A stretch of DNA of 36,506 nucleotides. It comes from DATFMH01 sp035267045. GTDB taxonomy: Bacteria; Bacteroidota; Rhodothermia; Balneolales; DATFMH01. Below, piece after piece: positions 1-7,866 of the stretch; the first letter of the stretch is position 1, and each line of letters opens with the position of its first letter. Location of the stretch: assembly GCA_035267045.1 (NCBI GenBank), contig DATFMH010000157.1, positions 1 to 36,506 of the forward strand, in the 5' to 3' direction. The translations under genes were made by a program, and so were the position numbers. Under the pieces are notes generated by a model. The model did not search any database, was not told where the DNA came from, and saw only the letters and a program-made list of their open reading frames with translations.

Positions 1-494
1 GGCCGGTGCATTATTGCTTGTATTTTAAAACGTCCCAACTGTCATCACGAGGACGCATGTCCGTGGTGATCCCCTTCTGTAGTTTTGCCATAAGTTTAAT
101 CAATGACCGGAGAATTGAGTGAAACAGTGCTAAAAAGAATCCTTTTTTTTATTCCCCTCCCGGGAGGGGCGTAGGGGTGGGTTAACACGCCAACAGGCCG
201 GTGCCATATTGCTTGTATTTTAAAACGTCCCAACTGTCATCACGAGGACGAATGTCCGTGGTGATCCCCTTCCGTAGTTTTACCATAAGTTTAATAAATG
301 ACCGGAGATTTGAGTGAAAAAGTGCTAAAAAGAATCCAAAGGATCCTTTTTTTTATTCCCCCTCCTGGGAGGGGTGTAGGGGTGGGTTAACACGCCAACA
401 GGCCGGTGCCATATTGCTTGTATTTTAAAACGTCCCAACTGTCATCACGAGGACGCATGTCCGTGGTGATCCCCTTCCGTAGTTTTGCCATAAG
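1..494. repeat. Three direct copies of a ~200-bp intergenic repeat
   Basis: Copies run 1-195, 196-400 and 401-494; the last stops about half way. The first two are nearly identical. Each copy has an imperfect inverted repeat (44-70 in copy 1: ATCAC/GTGAT outside, GGAC/GTCC inside). Copies 1 and 2 also carry a T-tract and then a GC-rich palindrome, CCCCTCCCGGGAGGGG at 154-169, with one variant base in copy 2 (359-374). Copy 2 is longer by a 9-nt AAAGGATCC segment plus one C. No plausible reading frame runs through the array. It looks like an interspersed non-coding repeat family amplified in tandem; its function is unknown. Confidence 0.85.
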
Positions 495-652
495 CCCTGA
501 TCAACGGTAAGGATCTAACCTTCTTCCGGTTTCCCTCCTCCGGTTTTCATCCTTATATTTAGATACTGCTTTAAAATGAGTCACTGTATTAGAAATAGAT
601 TTCACATACGTTCGTTACAAATATCACGATTTAAATAACGTTATCTTTATTT

Positions 653-1891
653 ATGGCAAAGAAATTTAATATTCCGGAAATTTATAAATCACCGATTATC
701 CGAAACGTCAAAGAGTCGCAACAGATACTTGACCCGCGCAAGAAAGATCTGACACCGAGTGTATTAGATTTTGGACCTGTTCGCTTTCTCATACCCCGTC
801 ACTTCGGATTTTGTTATGGTGTGCAGAATGCCATCGATATAGCTTACCGAACCATTGAAAAAAATCCGGGTCATAATATTTACCTGTTGAGTGAAATGAT
901 TCACAACCCAAACGTGAATCGTGATCTTTCTAAAAAAGGAGTAAAATTTCTTTTTGATACCGATGGCACGAATCATATTCCACTCGATTCCCTGCAACCT
1001 GATGACATCGTGATCGTCCCGGCATTCGGTACCACACTTGAAATACAAACAGAACTGGAAGAACGGGGAATCGATCCATACACCTACGATACAACCTGTC
1101 CGTTTGTTGAGAAAGTCTGGAAACGGGGAAATCAACTTGGCAAGAAAGGCTATGCCATTGTCGTACACGGTAAGCATCGCCACGAGGAAACGCGTGCGAC
1201 CTTCTCTCACAGCTCCAGGATCGCCCCGACTATAGTTGTCCTCAATATTGAAGAAGCGCGCCTCCTGGCCGATTTTATGCTCGGGAAAAAACCTATTGAG
1301 GAATTTGGTCAACACTTTGGCATGAAATGCACTCCCGGGTTTGATCCACGCACTGATATGCAGCGCTTCGGTGTGATCAATCAGACTACAATGCTGGCAA
1401 CAGAGACACAGCAGGTCATGGATATACTGAAGCAGGCGGCTGTCGAAAAATATGGCGAAGAGGAGATCACCGATCATTTTGCTGATACTTCGGATACGCT
1501 TTGTTATGCCACGAATGAAAATCAGTCGGCTACCCGTGCGCTCATGGAAGAAGCGGCGGATGTGGCCCTCGTTGTCGGAGGCTATAATTCTTCAAATACC
1601 ATGCATATTGTCGAATTACTCGAACAACAATTTCCTGCCTATCACGTCAGGGATGCATCCGAATTATACTCAAAGAAAGAAATTCATCATTTCAGTCAGT
1701 GGGATAAAGAAATCAAGGCGACAACTGATTGGTTACCGGATGGCAAGCCTGTAACCGTAGCTGTGACATCCGGCGCTTCCTGCCCCGACGTACTCGTTGA
1801 TGAAGTGATCCTGAAAATTGTGTCTTGGTTTGAAAATACAAAAACCGTGGAAGAGGCTTTGAAACCCTTTCAGGATAATGTTGGGGCATAG
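653..1891 (+). CDS. ispH: 4-hydroxy-3-methylbut-2-enyl diphosphate reductase (IspH/LytB)
   Basis: Last enzyme of the MEP isoprenoid pathway. It reductively dehydrates HMBPP to IPP and DMAPP with a [4Fe-4S] cluster in the cytoplasm. The three cluster cysteines are visible: C54 in GFCYGV, C149 in TTCPFVEKVW and C284 in DTLCYATNENQ. H84 of the HNP motif and the HEETRATF segment are also present. At 412 residues it is of the long form, with about 40 residues before the first conserved block, rather than the ~300-residue E. coli form. The ATG start follows an AT-rich leader without a clear Shine-Dalgarno. ispD and ispF lie at the other end of the window. No operon partner is adjacent; the next gene converges on it. 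Confidence 0.96.
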   Translation: MAKKFNIPEIYKSPIIRNVKESQQILDPRKKDLTPSVLDFGPVRFLIPRHFGFCYGVQNAIDIAYRTIEKNPGHNIYLLSEMIHNPNVNRDLSKKGVKFLFDTDGTNHIPLDSLQPDDIVIVPAFGTTLEIQTELEERGIDPYTYDTTCPFVEKVWKRGNQLGKKGYAIVVHGKHRHEETRATFSHSSRIAPTIVVLNIEEARLLADFMLGKKPIEEFGQHFGMKCTPGFDPRTDMQRFGVINQTTMLATETQQVMDILKQAAVEKYGEEEITDHFADTSDTLCYATNENQSATRALMEEAADVALVVGGYNSSNTMHIVELLEQQFPAYHVRDASELYSKKEIHHFSQWDKEIKATTDWLPDGKPVTVAVTSGASCPDVLVDEVILKIVSWFENTKTVEEALKPFQDNVGA

Positions 1892-2020
1892 AGATAAGAA
1901 AGCAAAGAGCACCAAAGCACAAAAGGGAGAACAATCATCAATTAACATTGATGATCTCGTAATGTACAGAATGTACAGACTGACCCTTTGGGTTCATTCA
2001 TAAAACCGATTGCGATACAC

Positions 2021-2057
2021 CCTGAAACGTTAGTTCCTTAATTTCAGGCACTTTTTT
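2021..2057 (+). terminator. Probable rho-independent terminator after ispH
   Basis: A 7-bp stem (CCTGAAA/TTTCAGG) with a 14-nt loop is followed by CACTTTTTT. It lies about 130 nt past the ispH stop, between the converging ispH and propeller genes. The long loop makes this a moderate call. Confidence 0.45.
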
Positions 2058-2069
2058 AACTCCAGGTAC

Positions 2070-3101
2070 TCAATTGACAGGCTGCACGTCCAGCACTACG
2101 AAAGAACCTGGTTTAAGACGTGGACGCGGATGGGGATGTTTTGCGGTTGGTTTCGGCGCAGGCAGAAAAGATGCCGTTGATAAATAAATATGGTGGTTTT
2201 TTGTATCCAGTGTATTGGTACGGGCACCTTCCTGTGTTTTGAAATTTCCGATCACTTTAAATGTATGAGGATTAACCTCCTGTACTACGGTCAAAGTACC
2301 GACACCATTTGAACTATATGCCCGTTTTAATGCGGGATCGTAGGAAGCGCCGTCTACGTGCCCACCGATCGGCAGCGTATCGATAACTTTTCCCTTCCCG
2401 GCATCCGAAACGACCATTTTCTTATTATGGCAAACACTGAACAGTAACTGGTGCTGTTTGTCAATTGCCAGGCCACTCGGGCCCTTACCGGGTGCTATGG
2501 ACCATTTCTTAACAATTTTCATGGTAGCAGGATTTATTTCTGCTATCTCACTTTGACTTTCGATATTATCATAGATATGGCCGTGACCATCGGAAACAGC
2601 GAATTCCGGGTTTCCATCCAATGAAATTGTTCCCAATACCTTATTGGATTTGGCATCAATGACCGTAACGTTATCAGACCGACCGTTAAACGTAAAAACT
2701 CGTTGGGTATAAGAATCATATAAGATACAGTCCGGATCTTTTCCAGTGACCGGAATTTTATTTTCGACCTTCAGCGTCTTTAAATTGAAAACAGTAACCG
2801 TAGCATCACCACCATCACTGATAAAACCCTTATTCAATGTTGGTACCAATGCAACTCCATGTACACCGTTAGTGTGTGGGATGGTACCGATCAATTCGCC
2901 GGTATGAATATTAACTACTTGCACTTGCGTTCCGTGCGAAACATATAAATGGCCGGTTTCAGGATTGACATGAAGATAATCCCACCAGGAATTTCCTTTG
3001 AGGTGTATTTTATTGACTACCTTATAGGAGGTTTGTGCTTGAGCAGTTATGTTTATAGTGAGAAGTAAAATACAGCTTAATAAACAGGCGAATCTTTTCA
3101 T
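2070..3101 (-). CDS. Secreted YncE-family beta-propeller protein
   Basis: 343 residues. An N-terminal signal peptide (KR, a hydrophobic run, then TAQAQ with likely cleavage after AQA near residue 22) indicates export to the periplasm or beyond. The mature protein is made of YVTN/YncE-type repeats: recurring blocks of the kind GHLYVSHG-VQVVNIHTGELIGTI, KVENKIPVTGKDPDCILYD, NVTVIDAKSNKVLGTI and GPSGLAIDKQHQLLFSV, fitting a seven-bladed propeller. No catalytic residues are evident. Such proteins usually serve as binding or scaffold modules, so substrate and role are not assigned. A weak GGGG-containing Shine-Dalgarno precedes the ATG. The gene upstream on the same strand encodes a b-type cytochrome but has its own terminator, so the two are probably separate transcripts. 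Confidence 0.85.
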   Translation of the reverse strand: MKRFACLLSCILLLTINITAQAQTSYKVVNKIHLKGNSWWDYLHVNPETGHLYVSHGTQVQVVNIHTGELIGTIPHTNGVHGVALVPTLNKGFISDGGDATVTVFNLKTLKVENKIPVTGKDPDCILYDSYTQRVFTFNGRSDNVTVIDAKSNKVLGTISLDGNPEFAVSDGHGHIYDNIESQSEIAEINPATMKIVKKWSIAPGKGPSGLAIDKQHQLLFSVCHNKKMVVSDAGKGKVIDTLPIGGHVDGASYDPALKRAYSSNGVGTLTVVQEVNPHTFKVIGNFKTQEGARTNTLDTKNHHIYLSTASFLPAPKPTAKHPHPRPRLKPGSFVVLDVQPVN

Positions 3102-3213
3102 AATTAATACCCCTTTTAAGTTCCGGAATTATGACAACCATACTATCAGTAAGAGAAAAGAGTATACAAGTTATTCCAGAATCGAAAATTTATAGAAATT
3201 TGTCATAATACTA

Positions 3214-3230
3214 TACAGAACAATTCTGTA
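3214..3230. promoter_or_regulatory. Hyphenated palindrome upstream of the propeller gene
   Basis: TACAGAACAATTCTGTA is a perfect 7-bp inverted repeat with a 3-nt spacer. It lies 113-129 bp upstream of the propeller gene start. Symmetry and position suit a dimeric regulator's operator, but no regulator is identified. It differs from the site flanking the GntR gene. Confidence 0.3.
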
Positions 3231-3349
3231 GACAATCTGAATAGCAATGAACAATTTGTTTTGAACAATTGATACAACATATTCGGACAATGAAATCAAT
3301 TCATAAATTTAATACATGTAATATTCTGGCAATATCAATATCAAAATAA

Positions 3350-3387
3350 AAAAGGTCATCCCGGATAATTAACCCGAATGACCTTTT
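3350..3387 (-). terminator. Terminator of the cytochrome b561-like gene
   Basis: A 10-bp stem (AAAAGGTCAT/ATGACCTTTT) with an 18-nt loop lies 18-55 nt past the minus-strand stop at 3405. Read on the minus strand the stem ends in TTTT followed by ATTTTG. It separates the cytochrome transcript from the propeller gene. Confidence 0.65.
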
Positions 3388-3404
3388 CTTAATAAAATTA
3401 TTAT

Positions 3405-4043
3405 TTAGGAATTGAGCATTACCTCATCCTCTTCGCCAACACCACTCATCATAGAAGAAGTTACACCTGGTTGATCTGTATTCTCAGCCCGGAATATTCC
3501 AATAAGATGGACAAAAACAAAAGTAAGAATACAGTACATGACACTAACATGGATATCCTGTAAAACTTCATGTGTTTCATGGGATATTCCCAACGATCCT
3601 CCAAATTTCATTGAAAGACCGGTAATTGCCATTGTCAGAATACCGGCATAAAGGGCAAGATAGAGGATATTTACCAGGGGCTTATGTTTTTTCATACCCG
3701 GAGTGAATGATTTTTTTGCCATTTTGAAAACACGCTGGTCACCTGTAAAAAAGAGAATAATTCTGAATATTATCAGGGTGGCCAGAGAGTAGCCCAAAAT
3801 AAAGTGGATATTCATTACCGCACCGTTAACAGCTCCACCTACCGCTCGTAACGCGTTACGGCTTAATGTAATTCCGTGTTGAGAGGCCATAGCCGCAGCA
3901 TTTTCCGCTATCGTCCGGGGATTAAGGACTGACATGTGTGAGATACCGGTTAGAAGAAGTCCGAGTATGACAATGGCAGCTAACCAGTGATAAACTACCA
4001 TGGCCTTGGACCATTTTTTCTGTTTTATTGTTTGTGTATCCAT
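3405..4043 (-). CDS. Cytochrome b561-like di-haem membrane protein
   Basis: 212 residues with four predicted membrane helices (about 15-35, 75-98, 122-144 and 162-184). Histidines sit at family-typical positions: H19 in VVYHW, H80 in NIHFILGY, H165 in DIHVSVMY and H179 in FVHLIGIF. This fits bacterial cytochrome b561 or hydrogenase-type b-cytochromes, which pass electrons across the inner membrane using two b haems. The electron donor and acceptor are unknown, since no dehydrogenase or hydrogenase subunit is adjacent. A 22-bp operator-like sequence identical to that upstream of the neighbouring GntR gene lies about 260-280 bp upstream of this start, so that regulator may control it. The short acidic C-terminal tail is probably cytoplasmic. 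Confidence 0.8.
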   Translation of the reverse strand: MDTQTIKQKKWSKAMVVYHWLAAIVILGLLLTGISHMSVLNPRTIAENAAAMASQHGITLSRNALRAVGGAVNGAVMNIHFILGYSLATLIIFRIILFFTGDQRVFKMAKKSFTPGMKKHKPLVNILYLALYAGILTMAITGLSMKFGGSLGISHETHEVLQDIHVSVMYCILTFVFVHLIGIFRAENTDQPGVTSSMMSGVGEEDEVMLNS

Positions 4044-4302
4044 TTAATAATTATTTGTTTATACTTTCGTGAAAATTGTGACTTGTAGTGTTCTAATCAG
4101 GATAAGATCATGTATTGATTTATAAAAACTATTCTATAAATAAAAATATTATTTTAAGATTGAACTAAATTACTACCCTGGTGTTCCGTTACTTCATAAA
4201 TTATTAGACATCAAATACAGTTCATTCATTCCGGTATTCAGGCGGTTTTTTTAAGGTGGACAAATTTATAATTGATCTATGTAGTGTAATTATATTAAAT
4301 AG

Positions 4303-4324
4303 TATTATTATCGATAATCGTTAA
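4303..4324. promoter_or_regulatory. Candidate GntR operator, copy A
   Basis: A 22-bp sequence centred on the palindrome ATTATCGATAAT (4306-4317) lies between the gntR stop (4340) and the cytochrome gene start (4043). Its exact reverse complement occurs at 4964-4985 in front of gntR. A palindromic core present at both promoters is the usual arrangement for autoregulation plus control of a neighbour. Confidence 0.6.
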
Positions 4325-4339
4325 TAATTATAATTTTGT

Positions 4340-4948
4340 TTATAAGCCATAATAGTTTCTGATTTCATCGGCAGCTTTCCTGGTATTTCCTTTTTTAAGT
4401 GATTCCAGAAAAGAATTAAGGTGAAAAGATGACTGTTCGATTATTTCATTTGTCAGCTTAACAGGAGACGCTATTTGCACTTGAATTGATAACGAGTCCC
4501 ACATTTCCCACATGGTTTTATTGTTATACGCTTTAAAGACGGTTTCATGGAATTGGTTTACCTTATTGAGATATTCTACACTCGTTTCATATTTCTGAAT
4601 ATTTTCCATGATCTGCTCTAATTGATATAACTGTTCCTGAAGTTTGGTAAACCCATCAGTGACAGCCTGAATCTCCAATGCCGCCCGTATCTGATTAATC
4701 TCCAATATATCTTTTTTTTCGAGGGATCTAACACTTGTTCCTGAGTGTGTTTTATGTTCCAGGAACCCTTGCGATTCCAGTGACCGTAATGCTTCTCGTA
4801 CAGGTGCCTGACTTGTTCCGAATTCTTTTGCCAGGTGCATTTCCGTAATACGATCTCCGGGTTTAATTTCCCCCGTTAATATCCGTTGTTTGAGAATTTC
4901 GGTAATTTGTTCTTTTAATGACGAATGGAGTAAACTGGATGGACTCAT
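4340..4948 (-). CDS. GntR-family transcriptional regulator, FCD subfamily
   Basis: 202 residues. Residues ~8-73 form the GntR winged helix, with the typical run ILTGEIKPGDRITEMHLAKEF, then TSQAPVREALRSLESQGFLE and a wing at SGTSVRS. Residues ~78-200 form the all-helical FCD effector domain, with QIRAALEIQAV, NQFHETVF and a later FHLNSFLESL histidine. The usual final C-terminal His of the FCD metal/ligand site is not evident in the NYYGL end. FCD regulators sense small organic acids or similar metabolites; the ligand here is unknown. The gene is bracketed by two inverted copies of a 22-bp sequence with a palindromic core, its likely operators. Probable targets are itself and the cytochrome b gene downstream. 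Confidence 0.9.
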   Translation of the reverse strand: MSPSSLLHSSLKEQITEILKQRILTGEIKPGDRITEMHLAKEFGTSQAPVREALRSLESQGFLEHKTHSGTSVRSLEKKDILEINQIRAALEIQAVTDGFTKLQEQLYQLEQIMENIQKYETSVEYLNKVNQFHETVFKAYNNKTMWEMWDSLSIQVQIASPVKLTNEIIEQSSFHLNSFLESLKKGNTRKAADEIRNYYGL

Positions 4949-4963
4949 TATTAATTTATTTAT

Positions 4964-4985
4964 TTAACGATTATCGATAATAATA
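4964..4985. promoter_or_regulatory. Candidate GntR operator, copy B
   Basis: This is the exact reverse complement of 4303-4324, with core ATTATCGATAAT at 4971-4982. It lies 16-37 bp upstream of the gntR ATG, overlapping where its promoter should be, which suggests negative autoregulation. Confidence 0.65.
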
Positions 4986-5027
4986 TAAAATAATTTTGTT
5001 ATATCAAGTACGAGTCGGTTAAAAAGA

Positions 5028-5059
5028 TAAAAGGCCGGGATGTTAATCTTAGCCTTTTA
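5028..5059 (-). terminator. Terminator of the S33 lipoprotein gene
   Basis: An 8-bp stem (TAAAAGGC/GCCTTTTA) with a 16-nt loop starts 36 nt past the stop at 5095. On the minus strand it ends in a T-rich stretch (TTTTATCTTTTT). Confidence 0.6.
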
Positions 5060-5094
5060 CTTTCAATCAATTATAAAAAAAGGATAACAGGCTC

Positions 5095-6054
5095 TCACAT
5101 TTGTTGAGATGTATCAACGCTATCACAAAAAGCCCGGAGTACTTTAACCGTCTCCTGCGGATCATCCTGCATGGTGAGATGTCCGGCATTTTTAAACACC
5201 ACCAGTTTGGAATTGGGCACAAGACTCTGATAATATTTTACGGTCGATAAACCTGCTTCATCATGATCACCGACTGTAAATAAGGTAGGGATAGTGATTT
5301 CATGAAGTTCCTCCGTACTATCATAATCTTTAAGTGTGCCCGATAAGGTAAATTCACTCGGCCCTTCCATATATTCGTAAACAACCTGACCCATCTGACT
5401 CATTGTACTGTCTAAATCAGCCTGTGCTTCCGGATCATCACTTCTCATTAAATACATACTATAATAAACCTGCATGGCCTGTTGATAAGCTGGTGAATCG
5501 GTGGTTCCCGCGGCCTCATTTTCATGTATCGCTTTTTGAAGGGAGTCCGGGAGTGTTTTGATCAGGCTATCAGCATCCTGTTGCCACAAAGGTATACTTA
5601 ATGCAGGACTTGCAAGAACCAATCCTTTTACTCCTTTGGGTTTGGTGTACATATATTCTGCTCCCAAAATTGTTCCCCAGGAATGTCCATATAAAATAAC
5701 CTGGCTTAGTCCCAGATCTTTACGGATTTCACCCAATCGTTGTACATAACCTGGAATGGTCCATAGCGTGGTATCCTGCGGTTTATCCGATCGGCCGCAT
5801 CCCAGTTGATCATAAAAAATAACAGGACGATCCCGGGCAACTCCGGCAAGAGGATTCAGATAGTAATGCGGTGCACCGGGACCTCCATGTAAAACTAATA
5901 ACGGTGTTTCAGTACCACTGCCAACAATCTTGTACCAAACTTTTCCCCCTGTCACCTGGATGAATCCCGAACCGGGTTTCAAACCCTGGTCTTTCTTTGA
6001 ACAACCGAAAACCAAAAAGGCTAACAATACTAATATTCCTGCCTTTGCTTTCAT
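5095..6054 (-). CDS. Lipoprotein alpha/beta-hydrolase, proline iminopeptidase-like (S33)
   Basis: 319 residues from the chosen ATG at 6054. A longer frame begins at 6105, but GGAGGG lies 5 nt before the 6054 ATG and a lipoprotein signal starts there. The signal is MKAKAG followed by a hydrophobic run and the lipobox LVFGC (C18). The catalytic domain has HGGPG (56-60), nucleophile S125 in GHSWG, the likely acid D265 in GDHDEAG and H292 in NAGHL, the pattern of S33 prolyl aminopeptidases. It would remove N-terminal residues, classically proline, from peptides at the membrane surface. The lipid anchor is unlike the cytoplasmic pepI/pip enzymes. It is divergent from the SLC13-type transporter gene. 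Substrate specificity cannot be read from the sequence. Confidence 0.85.
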   Translation of the reverse strand: MKAKAGILVLLAFLVFGCSKKDQGLKPGSGFIQVTGGKVWYKIVGSGTETPLLVLHGGPGAPHYYLNPLAGVARDRPVIFYDQLGCGRSDKPQDTTLWTIPGYVQRLGEIRKDLGLSQVILYGHSWGTILGAEYMYTKPKGVKGLVLASPALSIPLWQQDADSLIKTLPDSLQKAIHENEAAGTTDSPAYQQAMQVYYSMYLMRSDDPEAQADLDSTMSQMGQVVYEYMEGPSEFTLSGTLKDYDSTEELHEITIPTLFTVGDHDEAGLSTVKYYQSLVPNSKLVVFKNAGHLTMQDDPQETVKVLRAFCDSVDTSQQM

Positions 6055-6221
6055 CATATCCCTCCTGCTTGGGTTTACTATAGTTGAGTATCGTGCTGAA
6101 AACATAGTAATATTAATAATTTTCAGACTATAAATAACTAAAAAGGCAACAATTTAATATCGATACTTATTTAGATTAAATGAAAAATAGATAAAGCCTT
6201 GTTTTAGATTTCCCTGTTTGC

Positions 6222-6237
6222 TTGTAATTGTTTACAA
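6222..6237. promoter_or_regulatory. Inverted repeat in the S33/SLC13 divergent promoter region
   Basis: TTGTAATTGTTTACAA is an almost perfect hyphenated palindrome located 77-92 bp before the transporter start. It could be an operator; no regulator can be named. Confidence 0.2.
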
Positions 6238-6313
6238 TATGGAATGCTATTACTTCATGTATATTAATTGATTAAAGATAATTATTTGACATGTTTATTA
6301 CGTACGTGAGATC

Positions 6314-7780
6314 ATGAAAAAAATAACATTCTTTCTTGGGCCCGCCCTCGCTATTCTGATGATTCTTTTTCCATCACCCGCCGGTCTGTCAATTACCGGT
6401 TGGAGAACGGCCGCTGTCGGTATTTGGATGGCCGTTTGGTGGCTATCGGAGGCCATACCCATGTCGGCTACGGCATTATTGCCAATTGTTTTGTTTCCAT
6501 TATTGGGCGTTATGAATATTGCAGATGCCACGAAACCTTATGCGAATCCATTGATTTTCCTTTTTATGGGTGGTTTTTTGATTGCCACAGCTATGCAAAG
6601 ATGGGATCTTCACCGCCGTATTGCTTTAAACATCATTAATTTTACGGGTACTAAACCTTCCGGGATCTTATGGGGTATCATTATTGCTTCGGCATTCCTG
6701 AGTATGTGGGTCAGTAATACGGCAACAGCTCTCTTAATGCTCCCTATAGGTACCTCAGTTGTTGTTCTTGCCAGTGAAACGGCCTCGGATGACATGCAGT
6801 CCTCAATTGAAAATTTTGAAGTGGTTTTGTTACTCAGTATCGCGTTTGCCTGTAACATTGGGGGGATGGGAACCATTATCGGCACGCCACCCAATGCGTT
6901 ATTAGTGGGCATGATCAATCAGAATTTTCATTTTGAAATAGGCTTCTGGGACTGGATGAAAGTTGGTGTACCCCTTGTGATCATATCATTACCCATCATG
7001 TACTGGATATTGACAAAAATTGCTTTTCCTGTGCGAATGAAAGAACTACCGGGCGGCAGGGAATTCCTTCATATGGAAATGCAAAAATTGGGTAAAATGA
7101 GCAGGGCCGAAAAGAAAGTAGCTGTAATTTTTTGTTTAGCGGCTTTATTGTGGATAACTCGTCCATTTATCGGGAATTATATTCACGGGCTTTCTGATGC
7201 CGGTGTTGCTGTAATAGCCGGTTTATCATTATTCGTTATTCCGGAAAATTTTAAAGAAAACATATTCCTTTTAGACTGGAATCATGCCCGAAAGATTCCA
7301 TGGGGTATTTTATTATTGTTTGGCGGCGGACTGAGTCTTGCGGCAGGTATTGAAGAATCAGGATTGGCTAAATGGATTGGCCAGGTAGTAGGTGGTTTGA
7401 GTCAATGGCCGATTATGTTATTGATCATGGTTGTCATTGTAGTGACTATTATATTAACACAGCTGGCCAGTAATACCGGAACGGCCGCGGCTTTTTTGCC
7501 CGTACTTGCTTCGGCTGCGATTGGCATCCATCAAAATCCGTTGCTTTTAACGGTACCTGCAGCATTGGCAGCAAGTTGCGCGTTTATGCTGCCGGTTTCA
7601 ACACCCCCTAATGCCATCGTTTACAGTAGTGGCAAGATTACCATTAATCAAATGATAAAAGCCGGTTTATGGTTGAACGTGTTATTTGTTTTGCTCCTGA
7701 CCGTTGCTGTATTTGGCTTAGTAACGGTCGTATTCGGTGTGCATTTCGGCCAGTTACCCGGATGGGCTCTGGGACGGTAA
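6314..7780 (+). CDS. SLC13/DASS-family carboxylate (or anion):sodium symporter
   Basis: 488 residues with about 11 hydrophobic helices. The two diagnostic Ser-Asn-Thr motifs of the divalent anion/sodium symporter family are present: SNTATALL at 134-136 and SNTGTAAAF at 386-388, each in a hairpin-forming region. GTPPNALLVG (190-199) and VSTPPNAIVYSSG near the C-terminus match the repeated TPPNA elements that line the substrate and sodium sites. Family members import succinate, malate, citrate or sulfate with sodium. A di- or tricarboxylate is the best guess but cannot be proved from sequence. The next gene, a GH2 glycosidase, begins 86 nt downstream with no terminator visible between, so co-transcription is possible. 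Confidence 0.9.
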   Translation: MKKITFFLGPALAILMILFPSPAGLSITGWRTAAVGIWMAVWWLSEAIPMSATALLPIVLFPLLGVMNIADATKPYANPLIFLFMGGFLIATAMQRWDLHRRIALNIINFTGTKPSGILWGIIIASAFLSMWVSNTATALLMLPIGTSVVVLASETASDDMQSSIENFEVVLLLSIAFACNIGGMGTIIGTPPNALLVGMINQNFHFEIGFWDWMKVGVPLVIISLPIMYWILTKIAFPVRMKELPGGREFLHMEMQKLGKMSRAEKKVAVIFCLAALLWITRPFIGNYIHGLSDAGVAVIAGLSLFVIPENFKENIFLLDWNHARKIPWGILLLFGGGLSLAAGIEESGLAKWIGQVVGGLSQWPIMLLIMVVIVVTIILTQLASNTGTAAAFLPVLASAAIGIHQNPLLLTVPAALAASCAFMLPVSTPPNAIVYSSGKITINQMIKAGLWLNVLFVLLLTVAVFGLVTVVFGVHFGQLPGWALGR

Positions 7781-7866
7781 TTTTGTGTATAATAGAAATA
7801 TAAGTCGCTTGTCAGTTCCGAAGTTTTACATTATCGTTACCTAAATTATGATTAAAAGGTATACTC

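Noticed and set aside
764..1477. 237-codon minus-strand frame opposite ispH
   Set aside because: It is antisense to a confident gene, with no domain or start signal; a shadow frame.
6055..6105. Upstream ATG for the S33 lipoprotein
   Set aside because: It would put 17 polar residues before a lipoprotein signal; GGAGGG is correctly spaced for the ATG at 6054.
6158..6165. TATCGATA as a third GntR operator in the S33/SLC13 promoter region
   Set aside because: Only the inner 8 bp match. The same octamer or near matches also occur inside coding sequence (for example in amt and ispF), so chance is a sufficient explanation.
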